A stretch of 11,485 nt of DNA, taken from NCBI GenBank assembly GCA_002298885.1, contig DBMK01000171.1, positions 1 through 11,485 of the forward strand, written 5' to 3'. Shown here piece by piece: positions 1 through 7,454 of the stretch. This stretch comes from Anaerolineaceae bacterium UBA700. GTDB taxonomy: Bacteria > Chloroflexota > Anaerolineae > Anaerolineales > Anaerolineaceae. Numbering within the stretch: position 1 is the first letter of the stretch; every line of letters starts with the position of its first letter. The translations under genes and the position numbers were made by a program. The notes beneath the pieces were generated by a model. It searched no databases. It was not told the origin of the DNA and worked only from the letters and a program-made list of their open reading frames with translations.

Positions 1-57
1 CGCCAAAGCAGACCACATGCCCCCTAATCCCCAACCGAAGGTAGAGACAAGCTTCTC

Positions 58-63
58 AGGAGA
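58..63 (+). promoter_or_regulatory. Ribosome binding site of polA
   Basis: AGGAGA lies five bases before the ATG at 69, a good Shine-Dalgarno match that fixes the polA start. In the 57 bases before it I see no convincing promoter hexamers and no end of an upstream gene, so the polA promoter is probably outside the window or too weak to recognise. Confidence 0.75.
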
Positions 64-68
64 TCGCT

Positions 69-2936
69 ATGCCCCCCACCCTGTACCTGATCGACGGGCA
101 TGCCCTGGCGTACCGTACCTATTTTGCCATTTCCGGCGGGACCAGCCAACGCTTGCAGACGCACTCCGGCGAGCCTACAGCCGGCATCCTGGGTTTCGCC
201 AGTGTGATGATGCGTCTGCTCGAACAAGACAAGCCCGAATACCTGGCGGTGGCTTTCGACACCGGAAAGACCTTTCGGGACGACATCTTCCCGCAATACA
301 AGGGCACCCGCGCCAAGATGCCGGAGGATCTGCGCCCGCAGATCGAGCGCATCCGCCAGTTGGTCGACGCCTTCCACTTCCCGCGGCTCGAATTAGAGGG
401 CTACGAAGCCGACGACGTGCTGGGCTCCATTGCCCGGCAGGCCGTCCAAAAGGGATTGGGGGTCAAGATCATCACCGGCGACCGCGACCTGCTCCAGCTT
501 GTCGACGAGCGGATCATGGTCAACCTGGCCGGCAGCAAACTCTCAGAAGCGCGCGACTTCACCGCCAAGGACGTAATCGAGTACCTGGGCGTGAAGCCAG
601 AACAGGTGATCGAGTACAAGGGTCTGGTTGGAGATACCTCCGACAATATCCCCGGCGTTAAAGGGATCGGCGAGAAGACGGCGATCGACCTGCTGGCGAA
701 ATATCCTACGCTGGAAGAAATCTATGCGCATATCAACGAGACCAAACCCGCGGTCAAGTCAAAACTGGAAACGGGCCGCGACATGGCCTTCCTGAGCCGC
801 GACCTGGCCACCATCCGCACCGATTTGCGCATCACGCTCGACCTACAGCAGGCCCTGACGGATCACATCAACTATCCAGCGGTCGAGGAGCTGTTCCGCG
901 AGCTGGAGTTTAAAAACCTGATCACCCGCCTGGCTGTTCTGGCACGGGCAGTGCCCTCAAAAAACGTCCCGGATTATGGCGCAACCGAAGGCCAGGCTGC
1001 CGGGCGCAGCACCGCTCAGCCCGCATTTTCGCCGACCACACCCGCAGTTGGCCCTTCGGGACAGCTTTCACTGTTCGGCCAGCCGGTCACCCACATCGGC
1101 GCGCCGCCGAGCTATACCCTGACCACCCACGTGGTCGACAGCTCCGAAGCGCTGAAAGAGCTGGCCCAAAAACTGGCCCAGAGCGAATGGATCGGCCTGG
1201 ACACCGAGACCACCTCGACCGACCCCATGCGGGCCGACCTGGTGGGGATTTCACTGTCGGTCGCCGAAGGCGAAGGCTACTACATCCCCGTCGGGCACCG
1301 CACCGGCGAGCGCCAGCTTCCCCTCAAACAGGTAATCGCAGCACTGAACCCGATCATTTCCGATCCTAAGAAGTCCATCCTAGGCCACAACCTGAAATAC
1401 GACGCCCTGGTGCTGATGCAGCACGGGCTGGAGCCGGCGCGCCTGGCGTTCGACACCATGCTGGCTGAGTTCCTGATCGACCCCGGCGGGCACCGCCTGG
1501 GATTGAAGGACATGGCCGAAGGCTATCTTTCCGCCGCCATGACCCACATCGAAGAGTTGATCGGAAAGGGGAAGAACCAGGTCAGCATGGCCGATGTGCC
1601 TGTGCTGCAGGCCGCACCCTACGCCGCGGCTGACGCCGAGGTGACCGTGCGGCTGAAGCCGATCCTCGCCGAGCGCATGGCTGCCGCCAACGCTGCCCGG
1701 GTGTTCGAGGAGATTGAAATGCCGCTGGTTCCGGTGTTGGCGCGCATGGAGCAGGCCGGAGTCTCGCTGGACGTGGCCTTCCTGCGCGGCATGTCCGGAG
1801 AGCTGAACCAGCGCCTGATCGAGATCGAAAAACAGGTTGTGCAGGCCGTGGGCTATTCATTTAATCTCAATTCGACTCAGCAGCTTTCAAAGGTGCTGTT
1901 CGAGACGCTGAGGCTCGAACCACCTGACCGCAAGAAGAAGACGGCCAGCGGCCATTACTCCACCTCAGCCGACGTGCTGGAAGACCTGAAGGGCCAGCAC
2001 CCGGTGGTGGACCTGATCCTGGAATACCGCGAGCTGGCAAAGCTGAAATCGACCTACACCGACGCCCTCCCCGAAGAGATCAACCCGCGCACCGGGCGGG
2101 TGCACACCTCCTACAGCCAGACCGGCTCGGTTACCGGGCGCCTGGCGTCCTCCGAGCCGAACCTGCAGAACATTCCCACTCGCACCGAGCTGGGCCGGCG
2201 CGTGCGCCAGGGGTTTGTCGCCGGGCCTGGAAAAGTACTGCTTTCGGTCGACTACTCGCAGATCGAGCTACGCATCGTGGCGCACATGTCGGGCGACGAG
2301 TCGATGCTGGCCGCCTTCCGGGCCGGGCAGGATATCCACGCCGCCACTGCCGCGGCCGTGATGGGCAAGAAGGTGGCCGAGGTGAGCAAGGACGAGCGCC
2401 GGCACGCCAAGGCGATTAACTTTGGGCTGATTTACGGAATGAGCGCCTTCGGCCTGAGCCGGACTACAGACCTGACCCTGGGCGAGGCGGAGCAGTTCGT
2501 CAAGGCTTACTTCGATCAATTCCCCGGCGTAAAAACCTACCTGGACGGCATTCGCCGTCTGGCCGCGCAGCAGGGATTCGTCGAGACGCTTTTGGGCCGC
2601 CGGCGCTACTTCCCCAACCTGCGCAACCCGATCAATATTGCGCTCAAAAACCGCGAGGAGCGCGAGGCGATCAATGCCCCAATCCAGGGAACCGCCGCCG
2701 ATATTCTTAAGATCGCCATGATCCGCCTGCCGCCGGCGCTGGCCAGGGAGAAATTGCAGGCCGCGCTCCTGCTCCAGGTCCACGACGAACTGGTGCTGGA
2801 GGTCCCTGAGAAAGAATTGAAGAAAACGGCACAGGTCGTGCAACAGACAATGGAAGGGGCATACCCTCTATCCATCCCCCTCCTTACAGATGCGAAATGG
2901 GGCACCCATTGGGGCAACCTGCAGCCTGTTTCTTAG
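69..2936 (+). CDS. polA: DNA polymerase I, three-domain, with intact proofreading motifs
   Basis: Family A polymerase that fills repair gaps and removes RNA primers from Okazaki fragments. At 955 residues it is near the usual length (E. coli 928). The 5'-3' exonuclease domain (about 1-290) keeps D9, the YEADD cluster (E113, D115, D116), TGDRD (D138, D140), GDTSDN (D189, D192) and the helix-hairpin-helix GVKGIGEKTA (196-205). A Pro/Ser/Thr/Gly-rich linker (about 293-350) contains QLSLF at 332-336. The 3'-5' exonuclease domain (about 350-540) has DTET (D378, E380), HNLKYD (D445) and YAAAD (Y518, D522), so proofreading should be active, unlike Taq Pol I. The polymerase domain (about 545-955) has motif A VDYSQIELR (D728), motif B with K781, F785 and Y789, and motif C VHDE (H905, D906). 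F785 matches E. coli F762, the residue that disfavours dideoxynucleotides. The start is supported by AGGAGA five bases upstream. The TPR gene follows 27 bases after the stop; no terminator is seen between them. Confidence 0.98.
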   Translation: MPPTLYLIDGHALAYRTYFAISGGTSQRLQTHSGEPTAGILGFASVMMRLLEQDKPEYLAVAFDTGKTFRDDIFPQYKGTRAKMPEDLRPQIERIRQLVDAFHFPRLELEGYEADDVLGSIARQAVQKGLGVKIITGDRDLLQLVDERIMVNLAGSKLSEARDFTAKDVIEYLGVKPEQVIEYKGLVGDTSDNIPGVKGIGEKTAIDLLAKYPTLEEIYAHINETKPAVKSKLETGRDMAFLSRDLATIRTDLRITLDLQQALTDHINYPAVEELFRELEFKNLITRLAVLARAVPSKNVPDYGATEGQAAGRSTAQPAFSPTTPAVGPSGQLSLFGQPVTHIGAPPSYTLTTHVVDSSEALKELAQKLAQSEWIGLDTETTSTDPMRADLVGISLSVAEGEGYYIPVGHRTGERQLPLKQVIAALNPIISDPKKSILGHNLKYDALVLMQHGLEPARLAFDTMLAEFLIDPGGHRLGLKDMAEGYLSAAMTHIEELIGKGKNQVSMADVPVLQAAPYAAADAEVTVRLKPILAERMAAANAARVFEEIEMPLVPVLARMEQAGVSLDVAFLRGMSGELNQRLIEIEKQVVQAVGYSFNLNSTQQLSKVLFETLRLEPPDRKKKTASGHYSTSADVLEDLKGQHPVVDLILEYRELAKLKSTYTDALPEEINPRTGRVHTSYSQTGSVTGRLASSEPNLQNIPTRTELGRRVRQGFVAGPGKVLLSVDYSQIELRIVAHMSGDESMLAAFRAGQDIHAATAAAVMGKKVAEVSKDERRHAKAINFGLIYGMSAFGLSRTTDLTLGEAEQFVKAYFDQFPGVKTYLDGIRRLAAQQGFVETLLGRRRYFPNLRNPINIALKNREEREAINAPIQGTAADILKIAMIRLPPALAREKLQAALLLQVHDELVLEVPEKELKKTAQVVQQTMEGAYPLSIPLLTDAKWGTHWGNLQPVS

Positions 2937-2958
2937 ATATAATTAACTTGAGTATAAA
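2930..2958 (+). promoter_or_regulatory. Possible promoter of the TPR gene in an AT-rich gap
   Basis: The gap after polA is strikingly AT-rich in a GC-rich region. It holds a perfect TATAAT at 2938-2943 and a TATAAA at 2953-2958. No good -35 box stands 16-18 bases before either; the best is TTCTTA at 2930-2935, 17 bases before TATAAA, with only three of six bases matching TTGACA. No Shine-Dalgarno sequence precedes the ATG at 2964. Transcription from the first box would leave a leader of roughly 14 bases, and from the second almost none. Read-through from polA is an equally good explanation for expression. Confidence 0.35.
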
Positions 2959-2963
2959 AATAT

Positions 2964-5276
2964 ATGCCTGGAAACCAAGAAGCCTTTCAAAACGCCATGA
3001 ATCTCGGCCACTCGGCTGCCTGGGAGCAGCAGTGGGACCGGGCCGTCGGTTTTTACCGTCAGGCCCTCGACGAAATGCCCGACCAGCCGCTGGCCCTATC
3101 GAGCCTCGGATTGGCCCTGTACGAAATGCAGGACTACGAGGCAGCTTTGCAGGTGTACCAACGCTCGACCATAGTGGCCCCCAGCGACCCGATCGCCTTC
3201 GAAAAGGTAGCCCGGATTTACGAGCGCAAGGGCAATAACGACGAGGCAGTGCGATCATACATGCAGGCAGCCGACCTGCACCTGCGGGCGCGCGACATCG
3301 ATAAGGCCGTCGACAACTGGACCCACGTGCTAAGCCTGCAGGAAAACCTGACGGCGCGCACCCGCCTGGCCCTGATCTACGAACGCACCGGGCGCAAAGC
3401 GGACGCGGTCAGCGAGTACATCGCTGCCGCCAGCGTGCTGCAGCAGTCGGGTGACCTGGCAAAAGCCATGCAGATGGCGGAATACGCCCTGAATCTCATG
3501 CCCGACAGCCTGGATGCGCAGCAGTCGCTGACCCTTCTACGTACCAACCAGCGCCTGCCCAAAGCCGGGCGGCCGCGCCTGAATACCGGCCCGATCCAGC
3601 CAAAAGAAGCCGCCAAGCAGATCAATGCCCCCGGCCGCGAGGCAACCACCCTCGACCCAATCGCTGAAGCGCGCCAGAAGACGATGGTGCAGCTTGCGGC
3701 GCTGCTCTTCGACCAGGCGGAGGATTCCGGGCCGTCCGGGCAGGTCAGCCGGCGAGGCATTTCTTCTCTGACGCGCGGCACAGGCGGCCTGACCGCCCAA
3801 AATGGCGACCGGACGCGTATCTTGCTGCACCTGGGGCAGGCCATCGACGCCCTCTCGCAGGACAACCAGAGCGTGGCATCCGAGGAGCTTGAACGAGCGT
3901 ACGACATCGGGCTGCGCAGCCCGGCGGCGCATTACGCCCTGGGAATGCTCAACGTGAATAAGGACGCCCAAAAAGCGATCCGCTACCTGCAGCAATCGGT
4001 TAAACATCCGGACTTCATGCTGGCCTCCTTCCTGTTGATGGGCAAGGCATTGCAAAAAGAGGGCAAGATTATGGAAGCCCTGACGATGTTCATGCAGGCC
4101 CTGCGCCTGTGCGACGTCGAAACCGTCCCTGCCAGCCAGGCTGAGGACCTGCAGCAGCTTTATGAGCCGTTCATCGAGGCTCAATCGCGCGAGGTCGATC
4201 CGAAAATTCTGGCCCGCAACTGCGATAGCATTGCCAGCCAGCTCATCCGGCCTAACTGGCGCCAGTACCTGCGCATGGCACGCCAGCAGATTCCCCCGCA
4301 GCCGGATGGGTCGCCGCCCCTGCCGCTGGCCGAATTTCTGCTCGAAACCCGCAACAGCCAGGTGCTCGAACGCATGGCCCACATCCGCAAGCTGGCCAAC
4401 GAGAACAAACTCACCTCGGCCATGGAAGAGGCCTTCTCCACCCTGGAGACAGCGCCCACCTACCTTCCGTTGCAGATCCAGATCGGCGACCTGCTGCTCA
4501 AGGAAGGGCGCATCCAGGATGCAGTTTTGAAATTCATGTTGGTCGCCGAGCTGTACAGCCTGCGCGGCGAAGCCAACCAGGCCATCCGCATGTACCACCG
4601 CGTCATCCAAATATCCCCCATGGACCTGACCGTTCGCAGCCATCTAATCGATCTGTTGATCGCCCAGGGGCGCTCCGAGGACGCGATCAAGGAATACATC
4701 AGCCTGGCGGAAATCTATTACCAGCTCGCCGAGCTGGACCTGGCTCGCCAGACCTACGCCAATGCGCTGAGGCTGTCCCAACAATCGCGCCTGGGCCGCA
4801 CTTACGGCATCCAGATCTTATACAAACTGACGGACATCGACCTGCAGCGCTTCGATTGGCGCAACGCCCTGCGCGGCTACGAGCAAATCCGCACTCTGCA
4901 GCCGGACGACGCCTCGGCGCGCAACCGCCTGGTGGACCTCAACTTCCGCATGGGCCAGGACAGCACCGCCCTGACCGAGCTAGACGCCTACCTCGAAATG
5001 CTTGACAAGGCGAACAATTTCGAGGCGGCGATCGAATTCCTCAAAGAAATCCTGGAAGAGCGTCCCGAAAAGATGGAGGTGCGCAAGCGCCTGGCAGAGC
5101 AATATCAAAAGGCTAACCAGATCCCCCAGGCCGTCGAGCAGCTCGACGCCATCGCCGATACGCTTTTGGCCGCCGGGAACCGCGCCGCCGCTCTGACCTT
5201 CATCCAGACGATCATCTCGCTCCACCCCGAGAATGAAGCTGAGTACGAGCGAGTGCTAAACCAGATAAAAAATTAA
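2964..5276 (+). CDS. Large cytoplasmic tetratricopeptide-repeat (TPR) protein
   Basis: A 770-residue protein made mostly of TPR helix pairs, which act as protein-interaction scaffolds; its partner and exact role are unknown. An N-terminal block (about 6-190) contains units such as 10-39, 43-73, 77-104 and 131-160, with typical W/Y, LG.A.Y and A...Y..AL spacing. A low-complexity, Arg/Pro/Gly-rich linker follows (about 195-285), including RLPKAGRPRL and SRRGISSLTRGTGG. A helical middle part (285-440) includes further degenerate TPRs at about 318-383. A C-terminal block of repeats runs from about 465 to 770. There is no signal peptide or membrane segment, so it should be cytoplasmic. The first ATG has no Shine-Dalgarno sequence; the next ATG, at 2997, has none either, and it would cut into the first helix, so 2964 is kept. 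The gene follows polA closely and ends at a strong terminator. A link to replication or repair is only a guess from position. Confidence 0.88.
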   Translation: MPGNQEAFQNAMNLGHSAAWEQQWDRAVGFYRQALDEMPDQPLALSSLGLALYEMQDYEAALQVYQRSTIVAPSDPIAFEKVARIYERKGNNDEAVRSYMQAADLHLRARDIDKAVDNWTHVLSLQENLTARTRLALIYERTGRKADAVSEYIAAASVLQQSGDLAKAMQMAEYALNLMPDSLDAQQSLTLLRTNQRLPKAGRPRLNTGPIQPKEAAKQINAPGREATTLDPIAEARQKTMVQLAALLFDQAEDSGPSGQVSRRGISSLTRGTGGLTAQNGDRTRILLHLGQAIDALSQDNQSVASEELERAYDIGLRSPAAHYALGMLNVNKDAQKAIRYLQQSVKHPDFMLASFLLMGKALQKEGKIMEALTMFMQALRLCDVETVPASQAEDLQQLYEPFIEAQSREVDPKILARNCDSIASQLIRPNWRQYLRMARQQIPPQPDGSPPLPLAEFLLETRNSQVLERMAHIRKLANENKLTSAMEEAFSTLETAPTYLPLQIQIGDLLLKEGRIQDAVLKFMLVAELYSLRGEANQAIRMYHRVIQISPMDLTVRSHLIDLLIAQGRSEDAIKEYISLAEIYYQLAELDLARQTYANALRLSQQSRLGRTYGIQILYKLTDIDLQRFDWRNALRGYEQIRTLQPDDASARNRLVDLNFRMGQDSTALTELDAYLEMLDKANNFEAAIEFLKEILEERPEKMEVRKRLAEQYQKANQIPQAVEQLDAIADTLLAAGNRAAALTFIQTIISLHPENEAEYERVLNQIKN

Positions 5277-5284
5277 ATAAAATA

Positions 5285-5328
5285 AACCGCTGCGGCGTGC
5301 TTTGCAATGCTGCAGCGGTTTTTTATTT
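5285..5328. terminator. Bidirectional intrinsic terminator between convergent genes
   Basis: A perfect 9-base-pair stem, AACCGCTGC (5285-5293) with GCAGCGGTT (5312-5320), encloses an 18-base loop that can itself pair weakly. Six T residues (5319-5324) follow on the plus strand. The A-rich stretch before the stem gives a broken T tract on the minus strand. It can stop transcription of the TPR gene and of the opposing secreted-protein gene. Confidence 0.88.
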
Positions 5329-5338
5329 AATGATGAGG

Positions 5339-6304
5339 TTAGTACCAGATTCTGAACCAGGTATTAGCAATAGAGGTTTTGTCCCCTAAAGAAGCGGTAA
5401 TTTCTAACTGGATCACCTGGCGAGGCTGAAAATTACCCACCGTCAAGGGGATTTGCATTACGCCGTCCGGACCGGTCGATCCTGGAAGCTTTTGGGGATA
5501 TACGGACCCGTCCGGCCAGATAATCTTGATGGAGGCTTCAACGCCGCTCACAGGCTGCAGGTCCTGATCCTGCACGATCAGGTAAACAACCTGGGTTGAA
5601 CCAGGGCCGATCAATGCATTTTGGACGAAAGCATGCGCAGTAATATTGGTGACCTTCGGTTTAACAAAAATCGCGTCGGATTGGGTTTCACTATTTAACA
5701 AACTCGGATCGTTGACATACTTATCGAATGCCGGGCGTCCTAATAAGGTCAGCTTTACTTTGCGTCCTTCAGGCAGGTTGGAATGCCATTCCATGCGCAC
5801 CTTGGTGAAATACTGGACGATCAGGCCGTCCCGAATTTCCAGGCCTGAGATGGGATCACCGAAATATTTCTCGCCCTGGTAAGCATCGTAGAATTGAAGA
5901 AAGGCGTAACATACCGTTTTGGATGTGGCCGGGAACAGGCGGCAGGTTGGTCCGGTCTGCTGGATATTGTAAGGTTGGCCGGTATCGTCATAAAGCATCC
6001 AACCCAGGTTAGCCGATGTAACCACCGGCCCCTGGGGGGTATCTTCCAAGTCGAAGCGCGCCCGCTGGAAGTACTGGGTCAGGTGGCCGGTCGGGTCGTA
6101 GAATTGGCCGGTTATGGGGTAGCCGAACAAGGTCAGGGGGTCGCTTACACTATAATAGAACTTAAGAAACTCGCCGCGCAAGGTATGCCGGGTCTCCGGA
6201 AACCACACCGGACCGGTATCTTGGGCCGCGATGACAGGTTGACCAACTGAAACGAGAATCAGCGCCAGCACGATGAATGTCCCCACCCGTTTAGCTATCC
6301 GCAT
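5339..6304 (-). CDS. Exported protein with two LFGYPI/QYF-type repeats and a C-terminal Ig-like domain
   Basis: A 321-residue protein of unknown function, predicted to be secreted or surface-exposed. A signal peptide is clear: basic MRIAKR, a hydrophobic core (8-22) and a likely signal peptidase I site after A26 or A27 (PVIAAQ). There is no lipobox cysteine. Two related segments follow: 47-87 (LKFY...LFGYPI...LTQYFQRARFDL) and 135-174 (LQFYDAY...YFGDPI...IVQYFTKVRMEW), which suggests internal duplication. C121 and C132 lie between them and could form a disulfide. Residues from about 217 to the end are beta-rich with Ig/invasin-like features (a VSGVEASIKIIWPDG segment, then GPDGVMQIPL, ending TWFRIWY); this could bind cell wall or another surface. 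I chose the ATG at 6304 over one at 6376 because it begins a proper signal peptide and lies six bases after a TATAAT box. No Shine-Dalgarno sequence is present. The gene is more AT-rich than its neighbours (22 G+C in 5641-5700, against 45 in 8701-8760 within pheT). Confidence 0.85.
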   Translation of the reverse strand: MRIAKRVGTFIVLALILVSVGQPVIAAQDTGPVWFPETRHTLRGEFLKFYYSVSDPLTLFGYPITGQFYDPTGHLTQYFQRARFDLEDTPQGPVVTSANLGWMLYDDTGQPYNIQQTGPTCRLFPATSKTVCYAFLQFYDAYQGEKYFGDPISGLEIRDGLIVQYFTKVRMEWHSNLPEGRKVKLTLLGRPAFDKYVNDPSLLNSETQSDAIFVKPKVTNITAHAFVQNALIGPGSTQVVYLIVQDQDLQPVSGVEASIKIIWPDGSVYPQKLPGSTGPDGVMQIPLTVGNFQPRQVIQLEITASLGDKTSIANTWFRIWY

Positions 6305-6310
6305 GACACT

Positions 6311-6339
6311 ATTATACAAGCACTTTTTACCAAAATCAA
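6311..6339 (-). promoter_or_regulatory. Near-consensus promoter giving a leaderless transcript
   Basis: On the minus strand TTGATT (6334-6339) and a perfect TATAAT (6311-6316) are separated by exactly 17 bases. Six bases lie between the -10 box and the ATG at 6304, so transcription starting at the usual distance would begin on the A of the start codon. There is no ribosome binding site upstream of this ATG, which agrees with leaderless translation. Confidence 0.75.
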
Positions 6340-6407
6340 TAGCCAATTTCGTATAGAAGTCGATCATTATTATCAACGATTAGGATGGTTTTTGGGGTCA
6401 AAAATGT

Positions 6408-6430
6408 TATACAATTGCCTTGGAAAGGAG
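6408..6430 (+). promoter_or_regulatory. Possible -10 box and ribosome binding site of the aldo/keto reductase gene
   Basis: AAGGAG at 6425-6430 is seven bases before the ATG at 6438 and is a good Shine-Dalgarno sequence. Just upstream, TACAAT (6410-6415) matches the -10 consensus at five of six positions; the overlapping TATACA (6408-6413) is preceded by TG, as in an extended -10 box. No clear -35 box is seen. A transcript from here would have a leader of about 15 bases that includes the ribosome binding site. Confidence 0.5.
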
Positions 6431-6437
6431 TTTTTCC

Positions 6438-7397
6438 ATGCACTATCGACGCTTGGGACGCTCGGGTTTGAAAATCAGCGAGATCAGCCTCGGGTCGTGG
6501 ATCACATTCGGCAGCCAGGTGGACGAAAAATCGGGCGCCGAGCTGGTGAGGGCAGCCTACGACCAGGGCGTGAACTATTTTGATAATGCAGATGTGTATG
6601 CCAATGGGCAGGCCGAAATTATTATGGGTAAAGCGATCCGCGGCCTGCCGCGCGAGGCCCTGGTCCTATCCAGCAAAGTGTTCTGGCCCTCCATGCCCGG
6701 TCCGAATGGGCGCGGCCTGTCGCGCAAACACATAACCGAATCGATCAACGCCTCTCTGCGCCGGATCGGTGTGGAATACCTCGACCTCTATTTTTGCCAC
6801 CGCTTCGACCCGGACACGCCGATTGAGGAAGTGGTAGGCACGATGAGTGACCTGGTCCACCAGGGAAAAATCCTGTATTGGGGCACCTCCGAATGGGAAG
6901 CGGCTCAGGTGGCACAAGCTTTTGGGGCGGCGCGCCAGTACAACCTGGTGCCCCCCACTACCGAGCAGCCGCAGTACAACCTGTTCCACCGCCGGCGGGT
7001 GGAGGTGGAGCTTTCGCCGATCTGCCGCGAACTGGGGCTGGGGCTGACTACCTACAGCCCGCTATATTACGGCATCCTGTCCGGTAAATATAACAACGGC
7101 ATCCCCGAGGGCAGCCGGGCTGCCATGCAGGACATGGGCTGGATGCGCGACCACATCACCCCCGAGCGTATCGCCATTGTACGCCGGCTGACCGGCCTGG
7201 CAGAGGCTCTAGAAATTACCACAGCGCAACTGGCGCTGGCCTGGATCCTGAGGCGCAAGGAAGTGAGCAGCGTGATCACCGGCGCCACCCGCCTGGAGCA
7301 ACTGGACGAGAACCTGGCCGGCGCCGAGGCCGTGGACCGGCTGACCGACGACCTGTTGGAAAAGATCGAGGAGATCGTCGAGAATTTACCCGAATAG
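6438..7397 (+). CDS. Aldo/keto reductase, Kv-beta-like (AKR6-type) group
   Basis: A 319-residue TIM-barrel NADP(H)-dependent oxidoreductase that would reduce aldehydes or ketones in the cytoplasm; the physiological substrate cannot be told from sequence. The N-terminal YRRLGRSGLKISEISLG is typical of the family. The catalytic tetrad is complete: D49 and Y54 in FDNADVY, K80 in LSSK, and H121 in YFCHRFD. Animal potassium-channel beta subunits have Asn at this last position; the His here is what most active reductases have. Kv-beta-like signatures include WGTSEW (148-153), QYNLFHR (179-185), SPLYYGILSGKY (207-218) and the cofactor-binding GATRLEQLDENL (282-293). I start it at 6438, behind AAGGAG, rather than at the ATG at 6420, which lies upstream of that ribosome binding site. 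It stands alone, divergent from the secreted-protein gene and convergent with pheST, so context gives no pathway. Confidence 0.95.
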   Translation: MHYRRLGRSGLKISEISLGSWITFGSQVDEKSGAELVRAAYDQGVNYFDNADVYANGQAEIIMGKAIRGLPREALVLSSKVFWPSMPGPNGRGLSRKHITESINASLRRIGVEYLDLYFCHRFDPDTPIEEVVGTMSDLVHQGKILYWGTSEWEAAQVAQAFGAARQYNLVPPTTEQPQYNLFHRRRVEVELSPICRELGLGLTTYSPLYYGILSGKYNNGIPEGSRAAMQDMGWMRDHITPERIAIVRRLTGLAEALEITTAQLALAWILRRKEVSSVITGATRLEQLDENLAGAEAVDRLTDDLLEKIEEIVENLPE

Positions 7398-7400
7398 GAA

Positions 7401-7447
7401 AAAAAGAGTCCAACCAGGCCGCTTCGCGGCCCGGATGGACTCTTTTT
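7401..7447. terminator. Bidirectional intrinsic terminator between the reductase gene and pheT
   Basis: A 12-base-pair perfect outer stem, AAAAAGAGTCCA (7401-7412) with TGGACTCTTTTT (7436-7447), encloses a second perfect hairpin GGCCGC/GCGGCC (7417-7422, 7426-7431, loop TTC). T runs follow on both strands. It begins four bases after the reductase stop codon and ends eight bases before the pheT stop, so it should serve both convergent units. Confidence 0.92.
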
Positions 7448-7454
7448 ATTTTAA

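Noticed and set aside
17..661. 214-codon frame overlapping the 5' part of polA
   Set aside because: It overlaps the conserved 5'-3' exonuclease domain of PolA in another frame, lacks a ribosome binding site and gives an Arg/Pro-rich, low-complexity product.
3537..4643. 368-codon open frame on the minus strand, antisense to the TPR gene
   Set aside because: It mirrors a well-supported TPR coding frame. The product has no recognisable motif and its composition is typical of antisense frames in GC-rich DNA.
6305..6376. Alternative start at 6376 for the secreted protein
   Set aside because: The extra 24 residues would precede a normal signal peptide and cover the promoter. No ribosome binding site supports that ATG.
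6420..6437. Alternative start at 6420 for the aldo/keto reductase
   Set aside because: That ATG is upstream of the AAGGAG that serves the ATG at 6438. Family members begin with the MHYRRLG-like sequence found at 6438.
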